A stretch of 64,000 nt of DNA from an uncultured Armatimonadota bacterium (GCA_903833215.1 CAILEM010000010.1:98687-162686), one strand, 5' to 3'. Shown: positions 17,714 to 27,873, counted from the first letter of the stretch. Made by a program: numbers and translations. Notes: generated by a model from the sequence alone, not told the origin.

Positions 17714-20700
17714 TCAGAGACCGAGGCTTGCCCGGGCGTCTTCCAACTCCTTCATCGCGCGTTCGAAGCATCGCATCACTTGCTCGATTGCGGTGAGAGG
17801 GCTGTTAGAGAACGGCCAAATATAGGTGTCGCGCGTGAGGTACGCCGATTTGTTCCACTTTGCCATGATCGAGAACACTCGGGGCGGAATGGAAGATTTG
17901 TCCTTAAATGAGATCGCTAGCCTGCCTTGATTCGCGTCGACCTTGTCGAAACCAACCTTTTTAGCCCGCATACGTAAGGACATGATTGTGAAAGCGTTGC
18001 TGACTTCGGCAGGCGGGTGGCCATACCGATCCTCAACTTCAGATTGGACTTCGCCAAGTGCGGCCTCTTCACGGCACGTCATCATCCGTTGGTAGTAATA
18101 CAAGCGTTGAGCCTGATCCTTGATGAACGAATCGGGAATGAGAGCTACAACCGGAATTTCGAACTGTGGCAATGGCTCAAGTGATTCCAGAGGATCCTTG
18201 AGGTCATCCGAATCCGAAAGCCTTCCATCGACAGAGTTCTTAAGTTGTGCGACCGCCTCGTTGATGAGTTGCGTGTAAAGCTCGTAGCCAACCGAGACCA
18301 TCGTTCCGCTCTGTTTTGCACCTAGGAGTTCGCCCGCGCCGCGAATCTGAAGATCGCGGAAGGCCAGAGAATATCCAGAACCGAGTGACGAAAACTCTTG
18401 GAGTGCCTGCAATCGTGCGAGGGCACCCTCAGTCAAATCTTTGCCCTTTCCATACAAGAAATAGGCGTAGGCCTGACGGTCAGATCTACCAACACGTCCT
18501 CGCAGCTGATACAACTGAGAAAGTCCGAGGCGGTCGGCATTCTCGATGATCAACGTGTTGGCGTTCGAGATGTCAATTCCATTCTCGATGATCGTGGTAC
18601 TCAAGAGGATGTCGATCTCGCCCTTGATGAATCCGATCATGATGGGCTCAAGCTCCTTCTCCGTCATCTGACCATGTCCGACCCCGATACGAGCGGTTGG
18701 CACGAGTTTTCTGAGTTTCTCGGCTACGTGCCCTATCGATTCCACTCGGTTGTACACGTAGAACACCTGACCTCCGCGAGCGAGCTCACGGAGGAGTGCT
18801 TCACGCACAACTTCCGAGCTATACGGCCGTAAGAATGATCGAATTGGCAACCGGCCTGGAGGCGGGTCGTTGATCAACGACATTTGCCGAATATCCATCA
18901 GGGCCATGCTAAGGGTTCGCGGGATGGGAGTCGCGCTGAGGGTCAAGACGTCGACCTCTGTGCGAAGATGCTTCAGCATCTCTTTCTGCTTGACGCCGAA
19001 CTTTTGCTCCTCGTCAATCACAACCAACCCAAGGTCATGAAACTCAATTCCCGCACCCAGAAGGGAGTGCGTCCCAAGCACGATCTCAATTTCGCCAGAT
19101 TTGAGCTGGGCGATGATCTCCTTCCGCTCAGTCGTGTGTGTAAATCGATTGATCAGGGCGACTTTGGTTTGGGATCCGCTTAGCCGCTCGTTGAAATTGC
19201 GGTAGTGCTGTTCGCTGAGAATGGTTGTCGGGCAGAGCACCGCCACCTGACGGCCTGCTTGGACGGCCTTGAATGCTGCTCGGATGGCGACTTCTGTCTT
19301 GCCAAACCCTACGTCACCACAGACCAGTCGGTCCATCGGATAACCCATCTCAAGGTCATGTTTTGCATCCTTAATGGCCTGTAGCTGGCTCGGCGTTTCG
19401 ACCCAAGGGAACGTGGATTCCATCTCCGCCTGGAAAGGCGTGTCTGGGCCGTATGGCCGTCGCTGCACTCGCTTACGCTCGGCATAAAGCTTGACGAGGT
19501 CACGTGCGAATGCCTTCGCTTCTTCCTTAGCTTTACCGAGAGTCCGTTGCCATTCGCCGCCCGTAAGCTTGTTGAGTTTCGGGTTGGTATCCGATGGGTT
19601 CAGATACTTTTGAATTCGATCAAGCTGATCGGCAGGTACGAAGAGCTTGTCAGGAGCCTGATACTCAATAAACAGGAACTCTTTCTCAACACCTTCGATG
19701 GTCTTCTTTGTCAGGCCGCGGAATATCCCGATCCCGAAGTGGATATGTACGACGAAGTCACCCGGCTTGAGGTCCAGAACCGTGGCAATCGGTGCGCCTT
19801 CCATGAAGCGCTTCTGGGGGAGCCTGAGCCGTGCAACCCCGAATAGCTCAGCGTCCGAGATGAAGGCAATCTTCTGTTCGAGGAGTACAAAGCCACCACC
19901 CAGATTTCCATTCGCAATGTAGGCGCCTGCGTCGCTTTGAGGTGCCGATTCGGCTGCGTAGATTTCCGCGTTTCCGAGAACAACCTTGGCCCGATTGGGT
20001 TGATCGGTAGGGAAGACAAGTGTCATCCCTTCTTTCTGATAGTTCTTGAGAGTCAGAGCCAGCGCTTCGGACCGGCCTCGATAGGGATCCAGTGAGATCG
20101 CATTGACCTCGATCTTCATCGGAAGTTCCAGCCAATCCGGCAGCGCATTCATCGCGCTCATGCTAATCGTGAACGGGTGGTTCGCGATGTGCTCCGGGGG
20201 AAGCATGAAGTCCAGCGCCGTGCTGTGGAGGATCTCCCCTCGCTTCGTTCGTGAATCGAGCGCTTGTGCCAACTCCTCTTCAGCTCGATTCGCGATGGAT
20301 TCGAGTTCAAGAGGCTCATCGAGTACCAGCAGGTCGCCTTCGTCCAGAAGGTCAATCGCGCAACCGGAATCCGAATGCAAAATGGGGCGGTAAAGATCGA
20401 GGCGGTCAAAGTACACGCGGTTTGCGATCGCCTCGGCATCTCCGCGGACCAACTCCTCCAGTCGAGCCGACGCATCGGCATCTAGCATGGGCGATTCTCG
20501 CTCCATGTAACTCAGGATGAGATCGCGCATTTCGGTGCCACTGCTCGTATAGAGCGTTTCACGCGATGGTGAAAGGTCTAGCGTCGCAACATTGCCGACC
20601 GATCGTTGAGTATTCGAGTCGAACATTCGGATCGATTCGATTTCGTCCCCGAAGAGTTCAATTCGCACAGGGGTTTCTCGCCCAGTGGCATAAACATCAA

Positions 20701-21241
20701 TGATTCCGCCACGACGACTGAACTGGCCCGGCAACCGCACTGGCTCTTGATGTTCGTAGCCGAGATTGGCGAGCGTGCGGATGAATTTGTCGGGGTCGAG
20801 TTCGTCTCCCGGTTTCAACTCGACCGCAACATCTGCAAGCACTTCTTTTGGCAGCGTACGTTCTAGGGCCGCCCCTGGGGAGGCAAGAATGATTTTGGGT
20901 TCCGGTCCGGCAAGAGCTCTCAGTGCACCCAATCGATCCGACAGCGCGATCTGTTCCGGTGCGGCATCTTCATAAAGCTGAGATTGGCCACTAGGAAGTT
21001 GGCAAATCATTTCGGGCTTCACGCCGCCAAGAGCGAGCTTGGCTTGCCATGCCAAAGCCCTATCGTAGCTTGCCGTGATAACAAGAATCTTCCTTGGTTT
21101 GGCGCAATAGGCAGCCGCAAGCACGACAGGACGCGCCTCATATGCGATGGATTGCCATTCGCACGACCGAGGCGTTTCGAGGAGCGTGTTCTGAATCGCT
21201 GGGAGGCTGGCTAGTCGCCGTACCCAGTCGGCAGTGCGCAT
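17714..21241 (-). CDS. mfd: Transcription-repair coupling factor
   Basis: SF2 translocase that removes RNA polymerase stalled at DNA lesions and recruits UvrA. With the ATG at 21241 it is 1175 aa, the normal size. Order: UvrB-like domain (about 1-450; [15 protein letters not shown]), CarD-like RNA polymerase-interaction domain ([20 protein letters not shown]), helicase motifs [35 protein letters not shown] and QLRGRVGRS, then the C-terminal TRCF domain. A longer frame to 21304 would run into the divergent nuoB start; 21241 has GGAAGG upstream. Confidence 0.96.
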   Translation of the reverse strand: MRTADWVRRLASLPAIQNTLLETPRSCEWQSIAYEARPVVLAAAYCAKPRKILVITASYDRALAWQAKLALGGVKPEMICQLPSGQSQLYEDAAPEQIALSDRLGALRALAGPEPKIILASPGAALERTLPKEVLADVAVELKPGDELDPDKFIRTLANLGYEHQEPVRLPGQFSRRGGIIDVYATGRETPVRIELFGDEIESIRMFDSNTQRSVGNVATLDLSPSRETLYTSSGTEMRDLILSYMERESPMLDADASARLEELVRGDAEAIANRVYFDRLDLYRPILHSDSGCAIDLLDEGDLLVLDEPLELESIANRAEEELAQALDSRTKRGEILHSTALDFMLPPEHIANHPFTISMSAMNALPDWLELPMKIEVNAISLDPYRGRSEALALTLKNYQKEGMTLVFPTDQPNRAKVVLGNAEIYAAESAPQSDAGAYIANGNLGGGFVLLEQKIAFISDAELFGVARLRLPQKRFMEGAPIATVLDLKPGDFVVHIHFGIGIFRGLTKKTIEGVEKEFLFIEYQAPDKLFVPADQLDRIQKYLNPSDTNPKLNKLTGGEWQRTLGKAKEEAKAFARDLVKLYAERKRVQRRPYGPDTPFQAEMESTFPWVETPSQLQAIKDAKHDLEMGYPMDRLVCGDVGFGKTEVAIRAAFKAVQAGRQVAVLCPTTILSEQHYRNFNERLSGSQTKVALINRFTHTTERKEIIAQLKSGEIEIVLGTHSLLGAGIEFHDLGLVVIDEEQKFGVKQKEMLKHLRTEVDVLTLSATPIPRTLSMALMDIRQMSLINDPPPGRLPIRSFLRPYSSEVVREALLRELARGGQVFYVYNRVESIGHVAEKLRKLVPTARIGVGHGQMTEKELEPIMIGFIKGEIDILLSTTIIENGIDISNANTLIIENADRLGLSQLYQLRGRVGRSDRQAYAYFLYGKGKDLTEGALARLQALQEFSSLGSGYSLAFRDLQIRGAGELLGAKQSGTMVSVGYELYTQLINEAVAQLKNSVDGRLSDSDDLKDPLESLEPLPQFEIPVVALIPDSFIKDQAQRLYYYQRMMTCREEAALGEVQSEVEDRYGHPPAEVSNAFTIMSLRMRAKKVGFDKVDANQGRLAISFKDKSSIPPRVFSIMAKWNKSAYLTRDTYIWPFSNSPLTAIEQVMRCFERAMKELEDARASLGL

Positions 21242-21297
21242 TGAACGAAGTTTACCTTCCGTGGCGTCTTCCGTCGGTATACTCGCAATTGGAAGCC

Positions 21298-21879
21298 ATG
21301 CCAAAGCGACTTGAGACCGTAGTCCTGCACGATAGCTCGACCCCAGTGTTCGGTGACATTGAGAAAGGTGGAAGCGTCATCGTCACCACTTTCGACACTG
21401 TCCTCAACCAGATCCGCGCGAACTCCCTGTTTCCGTTGACTTTCGGTCTCGCATGTTGCGCTATCGAAATGATGTCGACGGCGGGATCGAGATTCGATAT
21501 TTCTCGATTTGGTATGGAGGCATTTCGCGCCTCTCCCCGTCAGGCTGACCTCATGATCATCGCTGGCCGACTCAGTAAGAAGATGGCTCCGGTCCTTCGC
21601 CAGATTTATGATCAGATGCCTGAACCCAAGTTTGTGATCTCGATGGGAGCGTGCGCTTCTTCCGGTGGCGTGTACAACAACTACGCCATCGTTCAAGGTG
21701 CCGACCAAGTCGTTCCAGTTGATGTTTACGTTCCTGGCTGTCCCCCGTCCCCCGATGCACTCCTCTACGGCATCCTGAAGCTACAGGACAAGATCAAGAA
21801 GGGCCACTCTCCGAAGCACTTCAAAGATCTGCGGGTAATTGAAACAACCCCTCGTGTAATTGAAAAGGTGGAGTTCTAG
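21298..21879 (+). CDS. nuoB: NADH-quinone oxidoreductase subunit B
   Basis: Complex I subunit that holds the terminal N2 [4Fe-4S] cluster next to the quinone site. All four ligands are present: the tandem Cys53-Cys54 ([10 protein letters not shown]), Cys119 (GACASSGG) and Cys148 (VPGCPP). ATG at 21298 gives 193 aa; homologous sequence starts shortly after it. A TATACT (21278-21283) with upstream GG is a good -10 and leaves only a short leader. It is followed directly by nuoI rather than nuoC/D. Confidence 0.94.
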   Translation: MPKRLETVVLHDSSTPVFGDIEKGGSVIVTTFDTVLNQIRANSLFPLTFGLACCAIEMMSTAGSRFDISRFGMEAFRASPRQADLMIIAGRLSKKMAPVLRQIYDQMPEPKFVISMGACASSGGVYNNYAIVQGADQVVPVDVYVPGCPPSPDALLYGILKLQDKIKKGHSPKHFKDLRVIETTPRVIEKVEF

Positions 21880-21881
21880 CC

Positions 21882-22328
21882 ATGGAAGTCGTAAGAGACG
21901 TCGTTAAGCCAATCATTGCTGGTTTTGGAATTACCCGACGCCGGCTGGCCCACAAAAAGGTCACGATCATGTATCCCGAGGAGAAGCGCCAGCAGTACCC
22001 TCGAACGCGTTGGCGCCATGTCCTCACACGCTATGAGAGCGGTCTGGAGCGATGCATCGGTTGTTCACTCTGTGCCGGAGCTTGCCCAGCGAGATGTATC
22101 TACGTTCAGGCGTCGGAGAATACGGATGCCGAGCGATACTCCCCTGGTGAGAGATATGCAGTTCGATATGAGATCAACATGATCCGATGCATTTTCTGCG
22201 GCTACTGCCAAGAGGCATGTCCGACGGGAGCCATCGTTTTACGGAACGATTTCGAACTTGCGAACTATCGACGTGAGGATTTCATCTTCACAAAAGAAAT
22301 GCTTCTGGAACCAATGCCCCTCCAATAG
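21882..22328 (+). CDS. nuoI: NADH-quinone oxidoreductase subunit I (2x[4Fe-4S])
   Basis: 148 aa. Two ferredoxin motifs carry the N6a/N6b clusters: [12 protein letters not shown] (Cys58, 61, 64, 68) and [12 protein letters not shown] (Cys103, 106, 109, 113). It relays electrons to NuoB. The flanking EINMIRC and ANYRREDF sequences are typical of NuoI. It starts 2 nt after nuoB. The pair stands alone; the rest of complex I must be elsewhere. Confidence 0.95.
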   Translation: MEVVRDVVKPIIAGFGITRRRLAHKKVTIMYPEEKRQQYPRTRWRHVLTRYESGLERCIGCSLCAGACPARCIYVQASENTDAERYSPGERYAVRYEINMIRCIFCGYCQEACPTGAIVLRNDFELANYRREDFIFTKEMLLEPMPLQ

Positions 22329-22349
22329 GGAAGTGGTTCTTCAAATAGT

Positions 22350-22380
22350 GCCCTGCCAAAAATCAGAACTTTGGCAGGGC
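22350..22380 (+). terminator. Intrinsic terminator after nuoBI
   Basis: GCCCTGCCAAA (22350-22360) and TTTGGCAGGGC (22370-22380) form a perfect 11-bp stem, followed by ATTTCCATTGATTTCTT. Ends the nuoB-nuoI transcript. Confidence 0.8.
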
Positions 22381-22453
22381 ATTTCCATTGATTTCTTCGG
22401 CTAACTTTGCCGACATTAGGCGAATTTAGCTCGTAGCTGTAAACTGCATGAGT

Positions 22454-23473
22454 ATGAACGCGAAAAACATTCTGTCCCTGATGGCAGTTGCCTTCCTCAT
22501 TGGTTGCGGAAAACCAGAGTCGAACCAATACGAAGGATCGACCGTGAAGTCGGTAACGTCAGATGAGGAAAAAGCCAAGTTCAAAGTAGCCCTCCTTACT
22601 CCTGGGCCAGTATCCGACTCGGGATGGAACGCGTTGGCATACGAAGGACTCCAAGCGATTAAGGCTGACATGGGAGCCACCGTCGATCAGAAGGAGTCGA
22701 GCGGAACCAAGATTGCTGACGATATGCGAACGTATGCCCGACAAGGATACAACGTCGTTTTCGGTCATGGTTTCGAATATAACGACCCTGCAATGAGGGT
22801 CGCAAAGGATTTCCCAAACACCGTTTTCGTAACCTCTTCCGGAGGCGGAACCGCCAAGAACGTAGGTGCTTTTCGGTTTGACCTCGAAGAAGGCTTCTAT
22901 ATCGCTGGCTACATGGCCGCCTTGATGAGCAAGAACGGGGTTATCGGTAGCGTCTCTGTCCAAAATTATCCATCCATCGTTTCCACCTTGAAGGCCTATG
23001 CGGCAGGAGCCAAAGCGGCTCGTCCGACCGTCCAAGTTTTGCCACCGGTGTACTTTGGAGTTGAAGGTGATGTTGCAAGAGCCCGCACCGCCACCCAACA
23101 GGTGATCAATCAGCACGCTGACTTCATCATTCATCAGGCCAACGCCGCTGCTCAAGGCATTTTCGACGCCTGCAAAGAGAAGAAGGTCTACGCATTTGGG
23201 TCGAACGCCAACCAAAACGACAATCCATCTGGAATTGTTATTGGGAGCGCCGTCATCAGCACGAAGACTCCGTTTAAGGAACTTGCTGACGCCGCAAAGA
23301 GAAAGGTCTACGTCGGCGCGATCGGTGAGTACGCGATGATCAATAACGCGATTGATTTCGTGATCAATCCGAAGCTGCTGGATAAGGTTCCTGCCGACGT
23401 CCAGCAAAAGGTTCGGGATTTGGCCGCGGATATCAAGTCACAAAAGATCGTCGTACCCAAAGATAAGTTCTAG
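22454..23473 (+). CDS. BMP-family ABC transporter substrate-binding lipoprotein
   Basis: 339 aa, lipid-anchored (signal MNAKNILSLMAV, lipobox IGC). Matches the Med/PnrA basic-membrane-protein family of nucleoside receptors: KVALLTPGPVSDSGWNALAYEGL, GYNVVFGHGFEYNDPAM, FRFDLEEGFYIAGYMAALM and GSNANQND. Followed by a matching ATPase and two permeases, so purine-nucleoside uptake is likely. An ATG two codons upstream (22448) lies only 2 nt after a TAAACT box, so I prefer 22454, 8 nt after it. Confidence 0.9.
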   Translation: MNAKNILSLMAVAFLIGCGKPESNQYEGSTVKSVTSDEEKAKFKVALLTPGPVSDSGWNALAYEGLQAIKADMGATVDQKESSGTKIADDMRTYARQGYNVVFGHGFEYNDPAMRVAKDFPNTVFVTSSGGGTAKNVGAFRFDLEEGFYIAGYMAALMSKNGVIGSVSVQNYPSIVSTLKAYAAGAKAARPTVQVLPPVYFGVEGDVARARTATQQVINQHADFIIHQANAAAQGIFDACKEKKVYAFGSNANQNDNPSGIVIGSAVISTKTPFKELADAAKRKVYVGAIGEYAMINNAIDFVINPKLLDKVPADVQQKVRDLAADIKSQKIVVPKDKF

Positions 23474-23492
23474 TTGATCTTGGCCCTCACCT

Positions 23493-23528
23493 GTCATCCC
23501 AGCAACTATGATTGTTGGGATGACTTTT
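23493..23528 (+). promoter_or_regulatory. Attenuator-like hairpin just before the importer ATPase gene
   Basis: Arms 23493-23505 and 23512-23524 (GTCATCCCAGCAA / TTGTTGGGATGAC, one G-T pair) with loop CTATGA, followed at once by TTTT and then AATG, the ATPase start. It has the form of an intrinsic terminator inside the operon and should lower ATPase/permease expression relative to the receptor. Confidence 0.7.
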
Positions 23529-23529
23529 A

Positions 23530-24996
23530 ATGCCCGTCATGAGTCACCTCGAAGTCCGGAACGTAACAAAGAGATTTGCCAACGTCCAGGCACTTGACGA
23601 TGTTTCCATTTCATTCCATGGCGGTGAGATCCATGCGGTTCTCGGAGAAAATGGCGCGGGCAAGTCAACCCTCATGTCCGCCATTTCCGGCTTCTTAACC
23701 CCCGATTCCGGCTCGATCCTGCTTGATGGAGCCTCGATTCCCATTGGCAAGGCTCACGACTGTAAGCGCATCGGGATCGAAATGATCCACCAGCACTTCA
23801 CGCTGGTTCCAGAATTTACCGTCGCTGAGAATCTGGCTTTGGTTCGGTTAAAGGGGCTCGTACAGGTGTCGAACCCTGCGAAGCTGTCAGCGGGGGCGAT
23901 GGCCACCGGCAAGTCTCTCGGCTGGGCTTTGGAGCCAGAAAGCAGTACACGGCGTTTACCGGTTGGGGTTCAGCAGCGGATTGAGATCCTAAAAGCCATT
24001 AGCGGCGACGCTTCGGTGCTCATTTTCGACGAGCCCACCGCTGTGCTATCGCCAGACGAAGTCGAAGAACTCTTCCACGTCTTACGTCAACTCAAGTCAG
24101 AAGGGAAGGTCGTCGTCCTCATTGCCCACAAACTCAGTGAGGTACTGGAGATTTCGGACAAGGTGACCGTGCTGCGCCATGGCAAACTCATCGCCTCTGC
24201 TCTTCGAAGTGAGGTGGATGCCGATATGTTGGCAAGCTGGATGGTGGGTGAAATGCCACCGAAATCACCAACACGAACCTCACAAGACGCACAGCTAGCC
24301 GTTACTGCCTCCAAGCTAACTGTGCTTGGGGATCGCGGTGAATTTGCCATCAACGACATCACCTTCGAAATAAAGAAGGGCGAAATATTCGGAATTGGCG
24401 GTGTCGATGGAAATGGGCAAGTCGAACTGGCCGAAGCGCTTGCACAGGTTCGTTCCATTAACTCAGGGGAACTCGAATGGGAAGGGAAATCCTTTTCAAA
24501 GGATATTCCCAAAATTGGCTACGTGCCTCAGGATCGTCAGAGGGATGGATTGGCACTTCGGATGTCGATCCGAGACAACATGCTAGTGTCAGGTCTTCAC
24601 CGGCCAGAGTTTTTTGCGGGACCTTTCCTCAAAGTTAGGTCCGTTACGAATTGGGCCAAAGAACTCATCAAGCGTTTTTCAATCAAGGTGGAGGATCCGC
24701 ACGAATTGGCGGGCAGCCTAAGTGGCGGAAACCAGCAGAAAGTTGTCGTCAGCCGAATTCTGGACAACGATCCCGAGTTGCTCATTATCGTGAACCCAAC
24801 GCGGGGTCTCGACATCAAAGCCACCCAATACGTTCACGAGCAGATTCTTTCGGCCAGAGGTGCGGGAGCAGCCGTACTGCTGATCTCAGCTGACCTAGAT
24901 GAGCTTTATGCCCTTTCAGATCGCACCGTCTTCTTGAGCCGCGGGCGTATGGTTGAGGACCAAGGCGCGGCGTCGTTGGTTGGAGGTGCATCCTGA
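23530..24996 (+). CDS. Nucleoside ABC importer ATPase, two NBDs fused
   Basis: 488 aa with two ABC domains, as in the BMP-linked NupO/YufO and ribose (RbsA-like) ATPases. First domain: Walker A GENGAGKSTL, Walker B VLIFDEPTAVL. Second domain has a degenerate P-loop (GGVDGNGQVELAEAL) and an asparagine-containing Walker B (LLIIVNPTRGLD) with signature LSGGNQQKVV, the pattern usual in this class. It likely pairs with the permeases at 25020 and 26028. The 3' end carries the GGAGG that serves the next gene. Confidence 0.93.
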   Translation: MPVMSHLEVRNVTKRFANVQALDDVSISFHGGEIHAVLGENGAGKSTLMSAISGFLTPDSGSILLDGASIPIGKAHDCKRIGIEMIHQHFTLVPEFTVAENLALVRLKGLVQVSNPAKLSAGAMATGKSLGWALEPESSTRRLPVGVQQRIEILKAISGDASVLIFDEPTAVLSPDEVEELFHVLRQLKSEGKVVVLIAHKLSEVLEISDKVTVLRHGKLIASALRSEVDADMLASWMVGEMPPKSPTRTSQDAQLAVTASKLTVLGDRGEFAINDITFEIKKGEIFGIGGVDGNGQVELAEALAQVRSINSGELEWEGKSFSKDIPKIGYVPQDRQRDGLALRMSIRDNMLVSGLHRPEFFAGPFLKVRSVTNWAKELIKRFSIKVEDPHELAGSLSGGNQQKVVVSRILDNDPELLIIVNPTRGLDIKATQYVHEQILSARGAGAAVLLISADLDELYALSDRTVFLSRGRMVEDQGAASLVGGAS

Positions 24997-25019
24997 GAAA
25001 GGTCGCTGCTCCCGCAACG

Positions 25020-26027
25020 ATGGTGATTGGTTTGGTCGCCGTTCTGGTTTTGACCCTCCTTGTCTTTAGGCTACCGGTCATTGAAAGTCTGAAGCTTCTG
25101 ATTTCCGGTGCTTTCGGCGATCAATTTGCTTGGTCGAGAACAGCGGTGAAAGCCTGTCCGCTCCTTTTCACTGGATTGGGAATGGTGGTCGCTTGGCGAG
25201 CCGGAATGTACAACATTGGTGGTGAAGGGCAGTTTGTGATGGGTGGCATTTGCGGAGCCGCCGTTGCCAAATTTGTTCTGGTCGGTTCGACGGCGATACC
25301 GGGTTGGCTCGGCAGTCTGGTGATTCTCGTCGCTTGCGGCTTTGGTGGAGCAGCTTGGGCTTGGCTTGCGGCTTGGCTGTTTGTACGTCGTGGTGTCGCG
25401 GTTGTTATCAGCACCATCCTCCTGAACTTCGTCGCAATCCAATTCCTCGGATACTGTGTAAGTGGACCCCTTCAACAGAAGAAGCAAGAAGTACCTCTGA
25501 CGGACACGCTACCCGACGCCCTGATGCTGCCAAAACCGTCGCCGCAAATGGACCTTCATTTCGGAGTCGTTCTGCCTGTCCTCGCCGCTCTAGTGGTGTT
25601 TGTCTATCTCTATCGGACCCGACCAGGCTATCGACTTCGCCTAGTGGGAGAGAATGCGGATATGGCCAGAGCCAACCGCATCGACGCCGCAAAGGTCCAA
25701 ATTCAGGCAATGCTTATTTCCGGGACTATGTGTGGACTGGCCGGTGGCGTTGAGTACATCGGAGTAGCCGGACAATTGGGCACCGATTTCTCCCAGCAGT
25801 GGGGTTTTCTTGGAATTCCCGTCGCATTGTTGGGAGGGCTCCATCCGCTATTTTCGATATTGAGCGCCATCGTGTTTGGAGCGCTTTTTGCCGGATCAGA
25901 AAACTTGGCTAGGTTCACCAATGCCGGAGCCACGCTCGTATATGTGATTCAGGCCGTGGCCGTCCTTGGCTATGTGGGGATCAAGGCTCGCTCTGACGCT
26001 GTAAAAGCGCCTGTGGAGGCAGGATAG
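25020..26027 (+). CDS. Nucleoside ABC importer permease 1 (BPD_transp_2 family)
   Basis: 335 aa from the ATG at 25020, with about eight to ten helices and the family signature WRAGMYNIGGEGQFVMGG. That ATG has no ribosome binding site. In frame upstream, CTG at 24993 overlaps the ATPase stop (CTGA), sits 6 nt after a perfect GGAGG, and adds a basic N-terminus (RKVAAPAT) suited to an inside-positive first helix. The true start may therefore be 24993 (344 aa). Ends directly against the next permease. Confidence 0.9.
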   Translation: MVIGLVAVLVLTLLVFRLPVIESLKLLISGAFGDQFAWSRTAVKACPLLFTGLGMVVAWRAGMYNIGGEGQFVMGGICGAAVAKFVLVGSTAIPGWLGSLVILVACGFGGAAWAWLAAWLFVRRGVAVVISTILLNFVAIQFLGYCVSGPLQQKKQEVPLTDTLPDALMLPKPSPQMDLHFGVVLPVLAALVVFVYLYRTRPGYRLRLVGENADMARANRIDAAKVQIQAMLISGTMCGLAGGVEYIGVAGQLGTDFSQQWGFLGIPVALLGGLHPLFSILSAIVFGALFAGSENLARFTNAGATLVYVIQAVAVLGYVGIKARSDAVKAPVEAG

Positions 26028-26888
26028 ATGGAATTCTTGCCGCTCCTTCAGTACTCTGCCCCCGTGGCCCTTGCCGCGATGGGAGAGGTGATTACGGAAC
26101 GTGGCGGAATCATCAACATAGGCCTTGAGGGCAGTATGTTGGTCGCGTCCTATTTCGCGATGTTGGCGTGCTACGTGACGCACAACCCATGGATCGGCCT
26201 TGGTGCCGGAGTCACTGGAGCCCTCGTGACGACACTTCTCTTCGGCGTATTCGCCATCTACCTAAGTGCAGACCAAGTGGTCGTCGGCTCCGCCGTGAAT
26301 CTCCTTGCACTGGGCGTAACCGGCACTCTCTTTCGATCGAAATTCGGGCAAAGTGGCCAGCTACTAAGTGTGCCGAGGATAGGTGGCTTCCATGGCGTCG
26401 ACCCAATAATGGTTTTCATGCTTGCCAGCGCCCCGCTCCTTTGGTTGTTGCTGCGCAAGACAGGATGGGGTTTGGCCGTCCGCGCCTGTGGCGAATATCC
26501 CAAAGCCGCTGAGGCAGCTGGTTTCTCGGTATCTAGGCTCCGTCTACAATCGCTGATGGTCGGTGGGTTCTATTCGGGTCTCGCTGGGTCCTATTTGGCG
26601 TTGGTCATTGCTGGCTCATTCGCCGAAAACATGACGGCAGGGCGAGGATTTGTGGCGATCGCAATGGTCACTTTCGGCCGTTGGAAACCCCAGTTTGCGT
26701 TAATAGCTGCGTTGCTGATTGGCTGTGCCGAGAGCCTTCAATATAAGTTTCAGACATATGGTTGGAAGGTGCCTTTCCAGATGATGATCGCATTGCCGTA
26801 CATCATCGCCCTCATTGTTCTCGTACTAGTGGGTAGAGGAGCAAATGCCCCGGGAGCTTTGGCTCAACCGTATCGTAAAGAGAAGTGA
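26028..26888 (+). CDS. Nucleoside ABC importer permease 2 (BPD_transp_2 family)
   Basis: 286 aa, about eight helices, with the family motif ERGGIINIGLEGSMLVASYFA near the start and GFVAIAMVTFGRWKP near the C-terminus, typical of the second permease of BMP-type importers. No gap separates it from permease 1. Its stop overlaps the start of the PTPS gene (ATGA), which ties that gene into the operon. Confidence 0.92.
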   Translation: MEFLPLLQYSAPVALAAMGEVITERGGIINIGLEGSMLVASYFAMLACYVTHNPWIGLGAGVTGALVTTLLFGVFAIYLSADQVVVGSAVNLLALGVTGTLFRSKFGQSGQLLSVPRIGGFHGVDPIMVFMLASAPLLWLLLRKTGWGLAVRACGEYPKAAEAAGFSVSRLRLQSLMVGGFYSGLAGSYLALVIAGSFAENMTAGRGFVAIAMVTFGRWKPQFALIAALLIGCAESLQYKFQTYGWKVPFQMMIALPYIIALIVLVLVGRGANAPGALAQPYRKEK

Positions 26889-27724
26889 TGAATAGGTCGG
26901 TCCAAATGACAAGGCGGGTTGGGTTTTCAAGCGGCCACCGTTATTGGATACCCTCGCTGTCGGAATCCGAGAATCGGGACCTCTTCGGAATTTGGGCTTC
27001 ACCCTATAATCACGGTCATAACTACATTCTGGATGTGACCGTCGAAGGACGGGTCGATCCGCAAACTGGGATGGTCGTGAATATCAAATGGATTGACGAT
27101 ATCCTCAAGGCGCACATCGTTAAGCAGTTCGATGGGAAGAGCATCAACGACGAGGTGCCATTTTTCCACTCGCACTCATCGTGTCTGGAAAATATCGCCG
27201 CCTACATCGCAGATTCGCTTCGTGCACCGGGCATTCTCCCTAAAGAGGTCCAGCTAACCTCTCTGCGACTTGAAGAAATGCCAACGCTCTATGTCGACCT
27301 GGACCTGCAGCCACCTATCAAATCCATGACTCTCACCCGTTCCTATGAATTTGCCGCATCCCACCGACTCGATAGCCCTCACCTTTCACCGGAAGAGAAC
27401 CTAAGGTTATTTGGGAAGTGCAATAACCCCGCTGGTCATGGGCATAACTACATTTTGGAAGTTACGGTCTCCGGGGAGCCCGCAGAGAAAACGGGAATGC
27501 TCGTGGACCTCGAATTGCTTGATCGGGTTGTCAACGAATTAGTCGTGGACCGATACGATCACAAGAACCTCAATGTGGATCTGCCCGAGTTCGAAGGAAG
27601 AACCACGACTTCTGAAATCGTCGTTCTAGAAATATTCGAACGGCTCCAAAACCACCTACCTGCCAAACTCCACTCCGTTAAGCTCTACGAAACGGCGCGG
27701 AATGCATTCCAAGTAATCGCCTGA
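26888..27724 (+). CDS. Tandem-fused 6-pyruvoyl-tetrahydropterin synthase / QueD-like protein
   Basis: 278 aa made of two PTPS/QueD domains (about 1-140 and 146-278); single-domain enzymes are about 120-140 aa. The C-terminal copy keeps zinc ligands His159, His184 and His186, the catalytic Cys178 (FGKCNNP) and the Asp-His pair (YDHKNL). The N-terminal copy keeps the zinc histidines (His17, 42, 44) but has Trp at the Cys position (Trp36) and Gly at the catalytic His (FDGKSI). So one domain looks catalytic and one degenerate. Start ATG 26888 overlaps the permease stop. Product could be a queuosine or folate-type pterin intermediate. Confidence 0.9.
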   Translation: MNRSVQMTRRVGFSSGHRYWIPSLSESENRDLFGIWASPYNHGHNYILDVTVEGRVDPQTGMVVNIKWIDDILKAHIVKQFDGKSINDEVPFFHSHSSCLENIAAYIADSLRAPGILPKEVQLTSLRLEEMPTLYVDLDLQPPIKSMTLTRSYEFAASHRLDSPHLSPEENLRLFGKCNNPAGHGHNYILEVTVSGEPAEKTGMLVDLELLDRVVNELVVDRYDHKNLNVDLPEFEGRTTTSEIVVLEIFERLQNHLPAKLHSVKLYETARNAFQVIA

Positions 27725-27873
27725 AAGTCGCTGTCATCCATAGGATGTCATAGGAATCAATGGCATCGGAATCTTAGCTTTTCTATCAAAATCCAGAAGG
27801 TTGGGACTCTTCATCGTCGAATGGACCCTTTAGGGAATGGCCGATCTCCCTTGCCTTGAGGAGGCACAACAGA

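Noticed and set aside
22559..23407. 282-codon open frame on the minus strand
   Set aside because: Antisense to the BMP receptor gene, which has a full family match, a lipobox and an operon.
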